A stretch of DNA of 53,965 bases from the NCBI GenBank assembly GCA_022496185.1, contig WTXG01000240.1:1-53965 (forward strand), read 5' to 3'. This DNA is from Multifurca ochricompacta (taxonomy: Eukaryota; Basidiomycota; Agaricomycetes; Russulales; Russulaceae). Below the pieces are notes generated by a model, which saw nothing but the letters and a program-made list of their open reading frames with translations, was not told the origin of the DNA and ran no database searches. How positions within the stretch are numbered: the first letter of the stretch is position 1; each line of letters opens with the position of its first letter. Both the position numbers and the translations under genes were made by a program. Shown here piece by piece: positions 1 to 11,581 of the stretch.

Positions 1-1932
1 TGACAGAGCATCTGCACATGTGTTGTGGCTTCCAGCAATGTGCTTCAGCATGAAGTTATATTCTTCCAGCTCCAGCACTTCCCATGCTACCCATTGACTG
101 ATCTTATGCAGCTCTTTCCAGTACAACAGATTGGAGTGGTCTGTATGGATAATGGTTTTGTGAGGGGTTCCTGCCAGGTATGGTCACCAATGGCACAGGG
201 CTTTCACAATGGCTAATAGTTCTCTGTCCCAAATATTGTAGTTTTGTTCGGCTGGGGAGAAGGTTTTGGAGTAGAAGGCTACTGGATGTAGGATCCCTGT
301 GATGTCTCTTTGATTCAGCACCACTCCATTGGCAAAGTGGGATGCATCAACTTCAAGCTCAAATGGCTTCTCTAAATCTGGTTGTAAGAGGACAGGTTTG
401 GACCCTACAATGTCTTGGATCTGCTCGAAGGCTTGTTGTTGGTCTGTCCCCCAATGCCAGGGTACGTCCTTCTTCAACAATCCATTCAGGGGCTGAGTGA
501 TGCCTGAGAATCCTTGCACAAAATGTCAATAGAAATTGCAGAATCCTATGAAGGATCATACATCCTTTACACATGTGGGGACAGGCCATTCTCAAATTCC
601 TTGTACTTTTATTGGGTCCATTTGCACTTGTCCTTCTTCAAGGATAACTCCTAGGTACTCAATGCTCCATTGTTCAAAGGAGCATTTGGCTGGTTTGAGA
701 TACAGATCATGCTTGTGTAAGATGTCTAGTACCTGGTGTACCCATTCCCAATGAAGGTCCATATTATCCATGGTTGTGACCAGAATGTCATCCATGTAAA
801 CCACCACTTCACCAGTAAGGATGAGGTTGTGGAAGATGTGGTTCATCATGGACTGGAATGTGGCTGGTGAATTCATAAGGCTGAAAAACATGACATTTGG
901 TTCAAATAAGCCTTGATTAGTCTTAAAGGCTGCTTTGCCCTGGTCTCCTTCCTTTATCCTGACATTGTTGTAACCCCAGTGTACATCCATCTTCAAAAAG
1001 AGTGACTTGTCCCTCATAGTGTTGATGAGCTCAGAGATGAGAGGCAGTGGATAGGTATTCTTCACAGTATAGGTATTGATTCATTGATAATCTTGGACAG
1101 GTCTGAGTTTGCTGTCCTTCTTTTTAATGAAGAAGAAGGGGGAGGTGTATTGTGACTTAGATGGCCAGATGTATCCCTTTGCCAATTGTTCTTTGAGAAA
1201 GGTGGTAAGTGCAACCTGTTCCTGCTGGGACAAGGGATAGATCTTGCAATCTATTGCTGCAGGCATGTCTGGTATGAAGTCAATAGCATGATCCCAGGGG
1301 TGTGTGGGTGGGAATCACTGTGACTCTTCCTCTGAAAACACCTTCCAGTGTCAGTGATAAGCTTCTGGCACTACCTCTTTGAACATCTTTTTGGTTTGTC
1401 CTTGTACTGCCCTTTGTGCTAGTTCTGACACTTTGGTAACATAACATCAACCAGGAGCTTTCATCACCAATTCCTCTTCCTCATTTGCCCCTCTGATTGC
1501 CAAGTGCCAGATGATGTAGTTGTATCCAAGAGATGTAATGATGATTGGGTAGGAGTCTTTGTCCATAGTGGCATCCACCCAGTTGATTTTTGGCTCAAAT
1601 GCTGCTAGCCATGGGTATCCAAGGATGAGGTCCTCATCTCCTAAGTTTGTAATAAGGAAGCAGATGACCTTTGTTGCTTCTCCCACTTGGATGTTGAGGT
1701 CGGTATAGTGGGTGATCTTTCCTGTGTGATTAGCAGTTCCATCAATATTCCAGATATTCTTTTCCTGAGGGAGTGCCAGCATTCCCAAGCCCATGGTTTT
1801 TACTAGCTGTGGGCTAATGAAGTTATCAGTGGCTCCTGAATCCACCAAGATGTCTTGGTTGGCTGTTCTTTGTGTAGTTTCAAAATGTACTGGTATTTTC
1901 AACAACTTGAAATGACTAGTATACACAGATGT
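1..1932 (-). pseudogene. pol: Gypsy A1 pol fragment: RNase H, RT, protease
   Basis: Reading leftward on the minus strand: an aspartic protease (1938-1447, with the motif ILVDSGATDNFIS), the RT N-terminus (1266-1081), RT palm and thumb (1065-592, with VVYMDDILV), and RNase H (519-184, ELEVDASHFANG). Each block aligns residue by residue with the intact pol at 31.7-34.6 kb. Blocks are separated by stops, mostly TGA. One example is the stop near 519, where the young copy has tandem arginine codons. The protein is non-functional. The sequence from 1 to 183 is the rest of RNase H, equally decayed. Confidence 0.88.
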
Positions 1933-2442
1933 TGTCAAACAATCATGCTGCTGGTTATACTGACTGTGGTTAGTAGCGGTTAGGCTAGAAAAGACAAGTA
2001 ACTTCAGAGGTAGAAGGAACTCTATATTACTACACTACTGACCTAGAAAAGACAAGTACTACATAGAGCGTTAGTCTAAAGGAAGTAGAGAGTAAAGTAA
2101 ATGGGACTTACACTTCAGAGGTAGAAGGAACTCTGAAGTGTAAGAGACGAAACAGACACCCTTATATACCCATGGGGGCCAGGGGAAATGGTCTGTGCGC
2201 ACTGGGAATAAGTCCACAAGTGCCGGACAATAAACAGAGAGGGATAAAGGCTATTGGCCAAAGAGATATCACATGCTTACTGCGCATTACTAAGTCCATC
2301 ACTAATCAGCTGAGTAAGGAGAGAAGGAATGTAATAAAGATAACATAAAAAGTCCGATACTCCGAAATCTAATCTAATCTTATCTACAGCTGAAGCAAAC
2401 CTTAGATGCCTGAAGCATCTCCAGACACGTCCTGTGTCAACA
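1933..2442 (-). repeat. Solo LTR of copia family 1 (LTR-A)
   Basis: This 510-bp repeat runs TGTCAAACA to TGTCAACA, the reverse complement of the copia1 LTR (16701-17199). It is flanked by the 5-bp TSD GATGT (1928-1932 and 2443-2447). Excising the LTR and one TSD restores the gypsy A protease reading against the young copy near 34450. It contains the TATATAAG-type box, the CACTTCAGAG/CTCTGAAGTG hairpin and the intron-like segment of this LTR family. Confidence 0.95.
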
Positions 2443-2447
2443 GATGT

Positions 2448-3490
2448 AACATGGAGTGCTTGTGCCCAGGCTGATGGGTTTGAGCCTATCAAAAATCCTT
2501 CTTTGCAAACACCTTTTCAACCAAGATGGCATGTACTTCCTTGCTTTCTTTCATCATATTAGCCCATATGTCTTGGGCTTTCTCTTCTTTGGTTCACTTG
2601 TCTGTGGCAGGTGGGTTGTTCTGGATGGGGGTCGTAGGTGTGGTAGTTGCTTCAGTGGCATGTGCTCCTCTTTTGGGACAGTCCCAGGACATGTGTCCCT
2701 GTGCTTTGCAGCAGAAGCATCATCCTTCCTTCATCAATGTCTGTCACTCATCTTCTGTGAGTGTGGCCCTGGCCCTGGTTCTGTCTGCAGAGGTGTCCAT
2801 AGCATTTGGATCCCTCTGTGTATGATGCATAGGTTTGACTCTGAAAGCTGCCTTCCACTGGTCTTGAGTCTTCCCTTTCTTTGTATCAACTCCAAAGCAT
2901 GTTTGGAAGTCAAGATAATCCTGCTGCTGTTGGCAAGCAGCATCAACCCATCCATCCCAGTCCTGGGGGTGGTGGAACTGGATGATGTTTTTGACCAATG
3001 GATTGGGCAACCCTTGGGAGAAGAGATCCAGTGTTGCTTCCTCATCTGTATCATATCCTGCTCTATTGGCCAGGCTTCTGAACTTTGCTACATAAGCATC
3101 CAAATCCCCTTTCTCCATTTTCAGGGACTTCAACTTGTGAGCAGCCTTCTGCTTGGCTTGCCTGTCCATAAAGGCATCTTTAAATTGCTGGGTGATGGTC
3201 TCCCAGAGGCCTTCACTAGTGGTACAACATCCACTTTCAACTTGTTCATTCAGCCATTCTAGCTGCTCCATCATCCAGTCATCTACCACATCCCCTCGAA
3301 TAAGAGACAAGAAGAGATTGGCATGTTGGAAGGGGTTGATTATTTGGGGGACATCATGGTTGAAGTTTTTAAACATTGTAAATTCCAACATAAACTTCTT
3401 GCTTTGTGAATGATCCCCTGTGAACATCTGGGGCAGCATGCCTGACAAGCATCCTGAGGGGGGGGGGATGTTTGGTGGTGCAACTGGTGG
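2448..3490 (-). pseudogene. gag: Gypsy A1 gag, C-terminal part
   Basis: Matches gag of the young element. The minus-strand reading 3589-2744 carries the capsid region (FTGDHSQSKKFMLEF, then INPFQHANLFLSLIRG), then a spacer and one CCHC knuckle (2743-2690 region). The gag-pol junction at 2498-2504 has decayed: the slippery A-run of the young copy is interrupted (AAAGAAG), so -1 frameshifting would be lost even in an otherwise intact copy. The N-terminal part of the same gag lies at 15441-15942, beyond the nested block that entered at the AGCTG target. Confidence 0.85.
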
Positions 3491-3703
3491 AGCTGTGTAA
3501 CGCTCAGCAGGGCATTGCTGTGCGACATGCACCAGTTGGCGCAAGTCCACTGACACTAGTCCAGCACTAGTCAGCCACATCCACAGCACCTGACACTGTG
3601 GGTCCAGGATCTACAACAAGCCTGGCACAACAGGGCCAGGCTCTTAGCTTCAGGGTAGATAGGAAGTTGTGCTATAACCAAGCACAGAGAAAGACAGGAA
3701 GAG

Positions 3704-4282
3704 TGTCACAGCCAGGTGCTAACTGTGTGCAAGTCAATTCGCGTCAAGGAGATTAAATCAAGTATCAATGCTTCAAGGGGATCACCAAGTCATTCAAGCT
3801 CTGGAGGTCACAGCGGACGCGCGCGCAAGTCGAAATTGGACAGAGACGCGTAGTCTTGTCACTAGATACTGGGGACGAAGACTCCTAAGGCGCGGCTTAG
3901 GGGCTCAAGTGGAATCAAGGTTCTTGTCTGATATGGAACACCTGTATTGGCACAGGAGAACAGACTTGGTCTGTCTCTGTGAACTGGTAGGTCCTTAAAT
4001 ACAGGGATATTGACAGTAATCTAACATAACTATCTAGGCTTATGACAACTGATAGGGCTGGGTCATAGCTATGTCACAGCTACATCATGGAGGGGTGAGC
4101 AGTCTGGGCAAACCAGTGGGAGATGTAGGTGGATAAGGAGGGGCTACATCATTAGAAGTCATGCTAGTCTAGATGTAAATAAAAAGAGAAGCCTAATATG
4201 TATAGGCCTGGAGTGATAAGTGATGAAACACCAAAACGCGAGGTCGAACACCAAAACACGAAAGTCGAAAATACATGTTACA
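3704..4282 (-). repeat. 3' LTR of gypsy B
   Basis: Runs TGTCACAGCC to ACATGTTACA on the plus strand. Sense (minus) features are a TATTTAAG box near 4003 and the 11-nt AAGTCTGTTCT at 3967-3957, the predicted transcript start used for self-priming. Nearly identical to 10987-11561. Confidence 0.95.
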
Positions 4283-4297
4283 TTACCCCCTCCTTAT
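4283..4297 (-). promoter_or_regulatory. Polypurine tract of gypsy B
   Basis: On the minus strand a purine run (AAGGAGGGGG) ends three bases before the 3' LTR. This is where plus-strand DNA synthesis of a gypsy element should be primed. Its place beside the left LTR confirms minus orientation. Confidence 0.85.
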
Positions 4298-4322
4298 GGT
4301 TGTGCTTGCCCCCAAGCACCCC

Positions 4323-5429
4323 TTAGTCACTACGTGTAAGATCGATAACGCGGGGCGGGGTACGGCGCAGGCGACGATGAGGAGGTAGGTAGGTGCTGCT
4401 GATACCGCCCGCTTGGAGGACGGCACGTAGTTCGGGGTGTGGGGTGTATCGGGTGGCTTCTTCTGGGCACATGTGTCGATTGTTAGTATAAGCATATGTG
4501 AGGAATGGGAATAATCGATAATACACGTCCCCCCTTGAGAGGGTGTGAACCACTAGTTGGATATCTTGATTTGCATGATCAGCTTGACGGCGCCAATGGG
4601 CTAATTCGGAGTGAGCTTGATCCAAGTGTCTAGTAGCATAGCGATAACGAGAGACCTCGGCCCAAGCACCTGGGTCCTGTAGATTGTCCAGTGCCGCGCT
4701 AACCAGTGGGGTGAATGTCTGCTCTGCCTCAAACAGACGTTGTTGGAATCATGTAAGAACTGGGTTTGATCCTCGAGTGAAACGCGGATAAGGTTGAGCA
4801 TAGAGGGGTAGGTAAGTGATTGGCTGTCCTGCTCCCATCGTGAGGGCAATGCGTGGATCGGTGTGATGGTACTCAAAAGCCCACCATCGGGCAACGTTGA
4901 CTCGGCCTTCATAGTCGGAGATGCGGTGGTCGATGTAATTGGGGGTGTATTCATGATTGCGTTGAAAGGGTGGAGGAGGGGATTCATACTCAGTAGTCAT
5001 GTGTGCCGCTGCATTAACTTCAGTTACTGTTTGTTCTACTACAGCTTCATCAGGGAGTTGTCCTAGCTCTGGAGTGACTGGCTGATAGACTGCAGCTTCA
5101 TCTGTGATTTCCGGAGGGGCATAGATAGCTTCCAGACGTGCCCTAGCTTCCTGAAGCATAGCAAGAACCCTAGTCCGAACCTCAAGCTCTAGATCTTGAT
5201 TCTGTGCAGTAAGTGTAATCGTGTTAGCTACATTCTGTGAGGGATCATCTGTCATGGGGAAGGAAGGGTGTGGCGGAGGTGTTGGACTCGTTGGGGTGGC
5301 AGGAAGTGTCAGGGCATCCATAGGTCGTCTAAGGGCTGCCTTAGTTGCCACGTCGTTTATTGCTGCGATAGTCTGGCCAATGATGGTGGGTTCTGTGGTA
5401 TGGATGGGAGTGTGTCGGGATGTAGTCAT
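4323..5429 (-). pseudogene. ORF3 of gypsy B: conserved post-pol protein, one in-frame TGA
   Basis: 369 codons from ATG at 5429 to the stop at 4323, between the chromodomain and the 3' LTR. The frame is open except for one TGA at 4751-4749, which falls where ORF3 of gypsy D has glutamine and fits CGA-to-TGA decay. I do not recognise a family. The N-terminus is Ser/Thr/Pro-rich. A helical Gln/Glu/Arg-rich stretch follows (LTAQNQDLELEVRTRVLAML). A central conserved block has HRISDYEGRVNVARWW and ALTMGAGQPITYLPL. Near the C-terminus are DPGAWAEV, GDVYYRLFPFLTYAY and YTPHPELRAVL. Nearly every block recurs in ORF3 of gypsy D (37035-39645), so the protein was kept under selection across two lineages. 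No signal peptide or membrane segment is evident, so an envelope role is unlikely. Confidence 0.8.
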
Positions 5430-5547
5430 TCTTGGAGTGTTTTGCGTTTGTTTGGAAACAGAAAGGCGGGTTGTGTGCTTGTTGCGGGCCAGAATGAAGG
5501 TCTTGAGTGGGATAGGGAAGGGGAAAAACAGAAAATTCACCCCCCAT

Positions 5548-7443
5548 TTAAGGACGGTGTCGACCCTGACACTGTGGGAGAGAACTATGATACTGTGCGA
5601 GGAGGTCCAGGGTGTGACAGTCGTCCTGATTGACCCAGGAGTTCTCGCTTGCCGGATAGCCAACCCAGCTGACCAGGTATTGTAATTTCCTATTACGACC
5701 TACAAGTCTGTGGTTCAGGATGGAGGCGACTTCATATTCTTCCTCCTGATTAATCAGATCGGGTGGGGGACGCAAAAAGTTGGGGCCATGGGCATCTGTT
5801 TCGCAATAGGGCGATAGGAGATTGATGTGGAAGACATTATGTATCTTCATGTGTGAAGGTAATGATAGGCAATAAGTGACGGGGGAGATCTGGGTCAAGA
5901 TCGTGAAGGGGCCATAACATTGTGGGGCGAGTTTAGTTGAGGGAAAGTGTGTCTTGAGGTGTTTACCTTCTAGCCAAACTTGCGAGCCAACAGAAAAGGT
6001 GGGCTGGGGTGGTGGAGACGCGTGTGATCGGAACACCTCTTCTGCTCGAGTGCATGCCACCAGGAGGTTTTGAATTCAAGTGTCTACTTGTGGGACATCC
6101 GTGTCCACTGCCTGGGCACTCCAGGTAAGAGTAGTTCCATGGAGTAAAGCATGTGGTGTTAGCTTAGTTTTATCGTGCGGCCAAGAGTTATGAACGTATT
6201 TGGCCAGCGGCAGGTAATGGGGCCATTGATGTTGATCGTCGCCGAGCCATAAGTGTAGGTATTGTTCAAGCCAAAGATTCATTCATTCGCTCGAACCGTC
6301 TGTCTGAGGATGGAATGCCATTGATAAATTTTGTTGGATTTGCAGGACTTTTGCAAGTGCACGTGAGAAGTGAGATGTAAATCAGGGATCACGATCAGAG
6401 ATAATTTGTCGTGGGACGCCAAAGAATGGAAAAATATGTCGATAGTATAGTGTGGCTATTCCTTTGCCCGTGATGTCTTTTGAGCATGGGATAAATCTTG
6501 CAGACTTCGAGCATCCTTGATCGACAATCGTGAGTACCGCGTCATATCTACCTGATGGGGGAAGATCCGTAATGAGATCCATAGCAACATACTGAAATGG
6601 ACCGGTGGAAGCCGGAATGTCTAGTGGGAAGGAAGGGGCCTTTTTCGTAAGCTTCGGCTTATTTTCTTGACATTTGGCGCATCCTTGGATGTAATCTTGT
6701 ACAAATTCTCGTAAGCCGGTACCTGAATATTCTTGCTGGACTTTTCGCATTGTCTTATCTATCCCTGGGTGTCCTGCTAGTACGTGGTCGTGATGCTGTT
6801 GGAGGATCTCACGGCGTTCGACTAAGGTTCCAGGAAATGGGAGCTTGGCATCGGAGATTGCATGGATGAACAGATCGGCAGGTAGGACAGTGATCTCATC
6901 ATTGTCGTCCCCACCCTGATCGGCATTGGGTCAGCACGAGAGCATATCTGCAACAGTGTGTAATTTTCCTGGGACATGTTCAAGCGAAAACTCAAAGTCA
7001 GCAAGCTCTTGGAGCCATTGAGCCTGTTGTCGATTTAGCTTTTGGGGTTCTTTAAAATATTGCAAATTGTTATGATCTGTGCAGATTTGAACTTTGTGTC
7101 TTGCCCCCAGAAGGTACTGGCGCCAGGATCGGAGGGCGACTATAACCGCGAACAATTCCCGATCATAAATGTCCCAGTTCCTTTGAGTCGCATCTAGGGT
7201 TTTTGACAAGTAGGCTACAGGATGAAGGCGGCCTTCGTGGTCTTTTTGGCTGAGAGTGGCGCCTAGGGCATATCCAGACGCATCCGTGTCTACAATGAAA
7301 GGTTTGTCGAAGTCGGGTTGTGCCAGAACCGGTTGCAAGGTGACCCGCTGTTTCAACGTATCAAAGGCATCCTGCTCTTGACTTGTCCAGTGCCATGGGT
7401 TTTTCGTGCTTGTGAGCGCGTTCAGGGGTGCTGCAATCTTACT
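5548..7443 (-). pseudogene. pol: Gypsy B pol, C-terminal half: RNase H, integrase, chromodomain
   Basis: Reading leftward: RNase H (7443-6931, VDTDASGYALGATLSQK, TDHNNLQYF), the linker and HHCC zinc domain (HDHVLAGHPGIDKT, then CAKCQENK), the integrase core with AMDLITDLPPSGRY and IISDRDP, and the C-terminal domain (5548-6060) ending in a chromodomain (EEYEVASILNHR, LQYLVSWVGYP, SENSWV). Breaks are TGA stops after DMLSC (near 6930), after ISDRDP (near 6382), before MNLWLEQYL (6283) and near 6075. At least two lie where an arginine CGA is expected. The chromodomain places it among chromoviruses, whose integrases are guided to chromatin marks. Bases 5430-5547 are a short non-coding gap before ORF3. 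Confidence 0.88.
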
Positions 7444-7448
7444 AAACC

Positions 7449-8027
7449 TGTTACGTCCGGTGCGGGACGTTCCGCACAACTTGTGCGACAGCGTGATACA
7501 AAGGTTCGGATAAGAGACCAATAAGATCCCTTGGAGTGAAGTATGACGAGTCAAAGTCAAAGAGGCTGTACTCTAAGACGATGGTGAGCGGAAAGCGCCA
7601 AAAGCACTGAGACAAGCAGACGTTCAAGAGACAAGGGAGAGTCCAGAAGACTAGCACTGATGTATTCAATAAGTCGAGTCTGAGCTCTACAGTGTAAACT
7701 ATAGTCGACTTATATACGTAAGAAGATGGGCGTCTACTGATAAGGATCATGGAGTCAAGTGGGCCCGAATATACGGAAGCGGAGGGCGTAAAGCCTAGCT
7801 TCTACTGATAGGGAATTAAGTAAATGTCCGGTCATACGATAAGGAGATAAGCGATAAGAGGAAATGTCCAAAGGTAAACATAAGTAAATAAGAGGATCAC
7901 GGGGATGGACGGAGAGCACGTGATGGATCCCACGATGGAGACGTGATCTGGTAATGAAGTGTAGGTGGCAGCAAGGGGTCGTCATTGGGCAGGAAAAAGA
8001 AAGTAGGAAGAGACGGGGTTCGTAACA
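7449..8027 (-). repeat. Solo LTR of gypsy family A (LTR-C) inside gypsy B
   Basis: 579 bp, TGTTACGTCC to TTCGTAACA, with TSD AAACC (7444-7448 and 8028-8032). It interrupts pol between the RT thumb and RNase H. It is CpG-rich and keeps the 11-nt start motif AAGTCGAGTCT (7671-7681), so it is among the youngest insertions here. Confidence 0.95.
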
Positions 8028-8032
8028 AAACC

Positions 8033-9420
8033 CCTGAATAAAGCAATGATAAAACTGACAGAATCCAAGGAATGAACGGACTTCCTTGACGGTGGTAGGC
8101 GTTTTCCAGGTGGTGACTCCTTCCACTTTGATGGGATCCATATGCACCTGATTAGCCTCCAGAATGAGTCCAAGATATTCAATGCGTGTTTGTTCGAAGG
8201 AACACTTTTCTGGTTTGAGATATAGATCTAAGTTGTTGAGTTTGTCTAAGATGCGATGCACTTTATGGCAATGGTTTTGAAGATCTTGATCAGTATGGAT
8301 CAGGATATCATCCATATAGACTGTAAACCAAGCCCTTCCTGAGGCATCATGCTCATTTAGTTCTTCTCTAAATTCTGCATTCATCATTGTTTGAAATGTT
8401 GCGGGAGAGTTTGTCAAGCCAAAAAACATGACATTGGGTTCATAGAGGCTGCGATTTGTTTTGAAAGCTGCCTTCCATCGATCTTCCGGTGCTATCTGAA
8501 CATTATTATAACCCCATCGGATATCCATCTTTGTAAAAAGCGTGCTTCCTCGAACACAATCAATAAGCTCAGGAATCAGCGGGAGTGGGTATGTATTCCG
8601 AATAGTCCAGTCGTTCAATTTTCGGTAGTCCTGGACTGGTCATAATTTTCCGTCCTTCTTCTTGATAAAAAAGAATGGAGAAGCATAAGGGGACTTCGAC
8701 TCTTGTATGTACCCCTTCTGCAAATGTTCCTCCAGGAAGACGTTTAATGTGTCTTGTTCTCCTGGTCCGAGCGGGTAGATCTTGCAATCCAAGGTTGCAG
8801 GGGCATCTGGCTTTAATTCAATCCTATGATCCCAAGGCCGTGAGGCTGGGAACCTTTGTGCTTCCTCATCGCTAAAGACCTTTCAGTGCCAATGATACTC
8901 CTGTGGTATGATCTGATCCCAAGATCTTTCTGTCTTATCTTTCGCTTTGATAGCCAATTCCTGTGCAATATTAAGGCAGGAGATCTGTTCATCTGGTACA
9001 GTGAAGGAAATTGACTGCGCGAGTTGTCCTGAGGTCCAATTGATACTGGGGTTGCTAGCCGCAAACCATGGATATCTGAGGATCATATCGTCTATTCCAA
9101 TGGACGCTATGTAGAATTGGTGTCGTTGGGTGTCTTTTGCAGTGGTAATAAGGAGATCCACGCATTGATCTATTTTGTTTGTAGCATTAGGAGAGCCATC
9201 CGCATTTTGTAACTTCTTGGGAATTGTTAATCGTTTTATGGGGAGTCGATATTTGATTACTGCTCGGTAGCTGATAAAATTCTTGGTTGCACCGCTGTCC
9301 ACTAGTGCTTCTATTGTGGCCTTTCAATTCACTCCATGTAAGGGAACAAACAATTTCATTGATTTGAGTGGTGATCTAAATACATGGTGTGAGACTAGAG
9401 CCCAAATGAAGGCTGTGTCA
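8033..9420 (-). pseudogene. pol: Gypsy B pol, N-terminal half: protease and RT
   Basis: The protease is at 9302-8883 (ALVDSGATKNFIS, then DDMILRYPWFAASNP). The RT is at 8760-8040, with the catalytic YMDD codons at 8307-8318. A TGA separates the pre-protease region (from 9420) from the protease near 9328; another lies near 8643. The frame upstream of the protease runs through the end of gag in the -1 register, so gag and pol are joined by -1 frameshifting here too. The overlap shows no canonical slippery heptamer. Confidence 0.87.
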
Positions 9421-9421
9421 T

Positions 9422-10888
9422 TCAGGCAATATAAAAATCCTCGTTTCCTTTGAATTGGTCTTGCAGCTCAAGACGTTGCTCATCTGTCATTGTCTTTAGG
9501 ACTGTGGCGAGTGTCGACATGCTGATGGTGGGGGTGACCGACACTGGGGAAGTTGTGGGCGTTCCATTAGATCCGTTGGGTACCGCCGCAGTCGTGGGTG
9601 GGACTTCCGAGATGGTGGCGGTCCAGGCTGAGCTATTTGGGCTTGATCGGGGTTTTCTATTGGGGCAATCTCGAACCAAATGCCCTCGTCGTCTGCACTC
9701 AAAGCATTGTCCTTCCTTTCGGTACTGTTCCTTTTCCTCCGTGGTAGTTGCTTTCCTAACCACATCCACATCCATTGCATTTGGGTCCTTTTTGCGATAG
9801 AACGTGAACTTATTTCCCCGAGGTGACGGGGTAGTGACTGTTTTATTCCTAGTCAGGCTTTTCATAAAAACCCAATTTGCTGGTGACGTCGAGCGGATGT
9901 TGATGCTTCTTCAAATTTTCCGGCTGATCTTGCGTCAGCATTGTGCAACCAATTGGGTTGGTAAGCCGCGATAGAAGTATTGTCGTGCAGCTGTGTCGTC
10001 AATGTGTAGTCCGGCCTGAATTGCTAAGTCGCGGAATTCAGCAATATAATCATCAATATTTCCCTCCTTCATTTGTAATTTTTCAAGCGCTTGTAACGCT
10101 TTTTGTCCTGCCACGACATCTGTCCATGCGGCAAGAAATGTTTGCCGGAATGTTTCCCACACATTTACAACTCCGATTCGTCCTGCGTTAATGTCGGCCA
10201 GCCAGTATACTTGTTCCTCCACCCATTGATCTACTTTTGGACCTCAGATTATTCCTAACGCATAGGCCACCTTGGATCGCTCGTTCTGGACTAGGGGCAC
10301 AAACACATTAAGGGCGAAGTGGAGTTCGAGCAAGGCAAACCATTGTTTCGTGTGGGCCCTGTTGCCGTCAAAATAAGAGGGAGGGGCTCCTTCCATACAT
10401 CCTCCCTGTGGCATTGGGACGGGAGCTCCCTGGGGGTTTCCTCCTGGATTCCCTCCAGGGTTTCCTCCTGGATTTCCGCCTATGTTTCCTCCTGGGTGCC
10501 CGTTTGGATCTCCTCCAGGGTGTCCACCTGGGTTTCCTCCTGGTGGGCCTCCTAAATTAAGAGGGTCATTCTTTGGTTGTCTCGTGGTATGACTGAGTTG
10601 GGTATGTGTTCGTCCTGGTTCGGTGAGTGTAATGGTGGCCATTTCTTCAAGAAGGGGTGGAAGTCTGGATGGGAGAGGTGCTGTGGGGGTTTCGGTTTGG
10701 GGGCTTTCAGCAGGGGAATTGCTTGCGAGTAATGCAAAGCGATTTCGGTTTTCGAATGGTAGTCTCCAAATCTTTGTCTGGCTGACTGTTCTGGTAGGTT
10801 TCATTCTGGTGACTGGTAGTCGAGGGATTCTCATCTGTCGAGGAGGCTGAGGAGGTCGAAGGGGTCTGGGGTTGCGTGCTGAATACAA
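9422..10888 (-). pseudogene. gag: Gypsy B gag: Gly/Pro repeats, capsid, zinc knuckle
   Basis: From 10888 leftward: an Ala/Pro/Thr-rich head, a Gly-Asn-Pro-Gly repeat tract (about 10425-10560, many GGNPGG units), then the capsid (PPSYFDGNRAHTKQWF; VVAGQKALQALEKLQM; DDYIAEFRDLAIQAGL), and one CCHC knuckle (CFECRRRGHLVRDC) before the end EDFYIA at 9422. The TGA at 10246-10244 is where gypsy D reads arginine CGA (IRGP), direct evidence of CGA-to-TGA change. More stops lie at 9866-9934. The original start is unclear: the frame has TTG at 10888 and no in-frame ATG just upstream. Confidence 0.87.
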
Positions 10889-10973
10889 TGTGATTGTTCC
10901 GGTTCATGCAAGGGGACGCATCGTCGGTCCCTTGCGGTTTCAGGTGAGTGGTTCTGTTTTCTGTGAAGTCTGA

Positions 10974-10984
10974 AAGTCTGTTCT
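10974..10984 (-). promoter_or_regulatory. Self-primer binding site of gypsy B
   Basis: AAGTCTGTTCT on the plus strand, two bases from the 5' LTR. The identical 11-mer (sense strand) lies in each LTR (11249-11239) about 34 nt downstream of TATTTAAG. The start of the transcript could therefore fold back and pair here, as in Tf1. No TGG typical of a tRNA 3'-end primer site follows the LTR. Confidence 0.8.
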
Positions 10985-10986
10985 AA

Positions 10987-11561
10987 TGTCACAGCCAGGT
11001 GCTAACTGTGTGCAAGTCAATTCGCATCAAGGAGATTAAATCAAGTATCAATGCTTCAAGGGATCACCAAGTCATTCAAGCTCTGGAGGTCACAGCGGAC
11101 GCGCGTGCAAGTCGAAATTGGACAGAGACGCGTAGTCTTGTCACTAGATACTGGGGACGAAGACTCCTAAGGCGCGGCTTAGGGGCTCAAGTGGAATCAA
11201 GGTTCTTGTCTGATATGGAACACCTGTATTGGCACAGGAGAACAGACTTGGTCTGTCTCTGTGAACTGGTAGGTCCTTAAATACAGGGATATTGACAGTA
11301 ATCTAACATAACTATCTAGGCTTATGACAACTGATAGGGCTGGGTCATAGCTATGTCACAGCTACATCATGGAGGGGTGAGCAGTCTGGGCAAACCAGTG
11401 GGAGATGTAGGTGGATAAGGAGGGGCTACATCTTAGAAGTCATGCTAGTCTAGATGTAAATAAAAGAGAAGCCTAATATGTATAGGCTGGAGTGATAAGT
11501 GACGAAACGCCGAAACGCGAGGTCGAATGCCGAAACGCGAAAGTCAAAAATACATGTTACA
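10987..11561 (-). repeat. 5' LTR of gypsy B
   Basis: 575 bp, near-identical to 3704-4282. Minus-strand promoter elements are the TATTTAAG box at 11283-11276 and the predicted start AAGTCTGTTCT at 11249-11239. Confidence 0.95.
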
Positions 11562-11581
11562 AAGAGTCAGCCAAAGGGAGC

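Larger units (their letters stand above)
3704..11561 (-). mobile_element. Full-length Ty3/gypsy chromovirus B, TSD AAGAG
   Basis: This 7858-bp element has LTRs of 579 bp (3704-4282) and 575 bp (10987-11561), flanked by TSD AAGAG (3699-3703 and 11562-11566). On the minus strand the order is 5' LTR, self-primer binding site, gag, protease-RT-RNase H-integrase-chromodomain, ORF3, polypurine tract, 3' LTR. The LTRs differ mainly at CpG sites plus a few 1-bp indels. The coding parts are recognisable throughout but carry several TGA stops, most simply CGA-to-TGA. A solo LTR-C (7449-8027) interrupts RT/RNase H. The element is CpG-rich compared with LTR-G around it. Confidence 0.95.

Noticed and set aside
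2456..3262. Long plus-strand open frame opposite gypsy A1 gag
   Set aside because: It is antisense to a clearly homologous gag and has no recognisable motif of its own.
4323..5429. ORF3 as an envelope gene
   Set aside because: Position fits, but there is no signal peptide, membrane segment or cleavage-site-like motif.
10425..10560. Gly-Asn-Pro-Gly repeat tract as a CRISPR array or independent minisatellite locus
   Set aside because: Units are short, contiguous and codon-phased inside gag, with no spacers.
10967..10986. tRNA primer site for the gypsy elements
   Set aside because: The sequence after the LTR does not start with TGG and fits no tRNA 3' end I know, whereas an 11-nt self-complement exists in the LTR.
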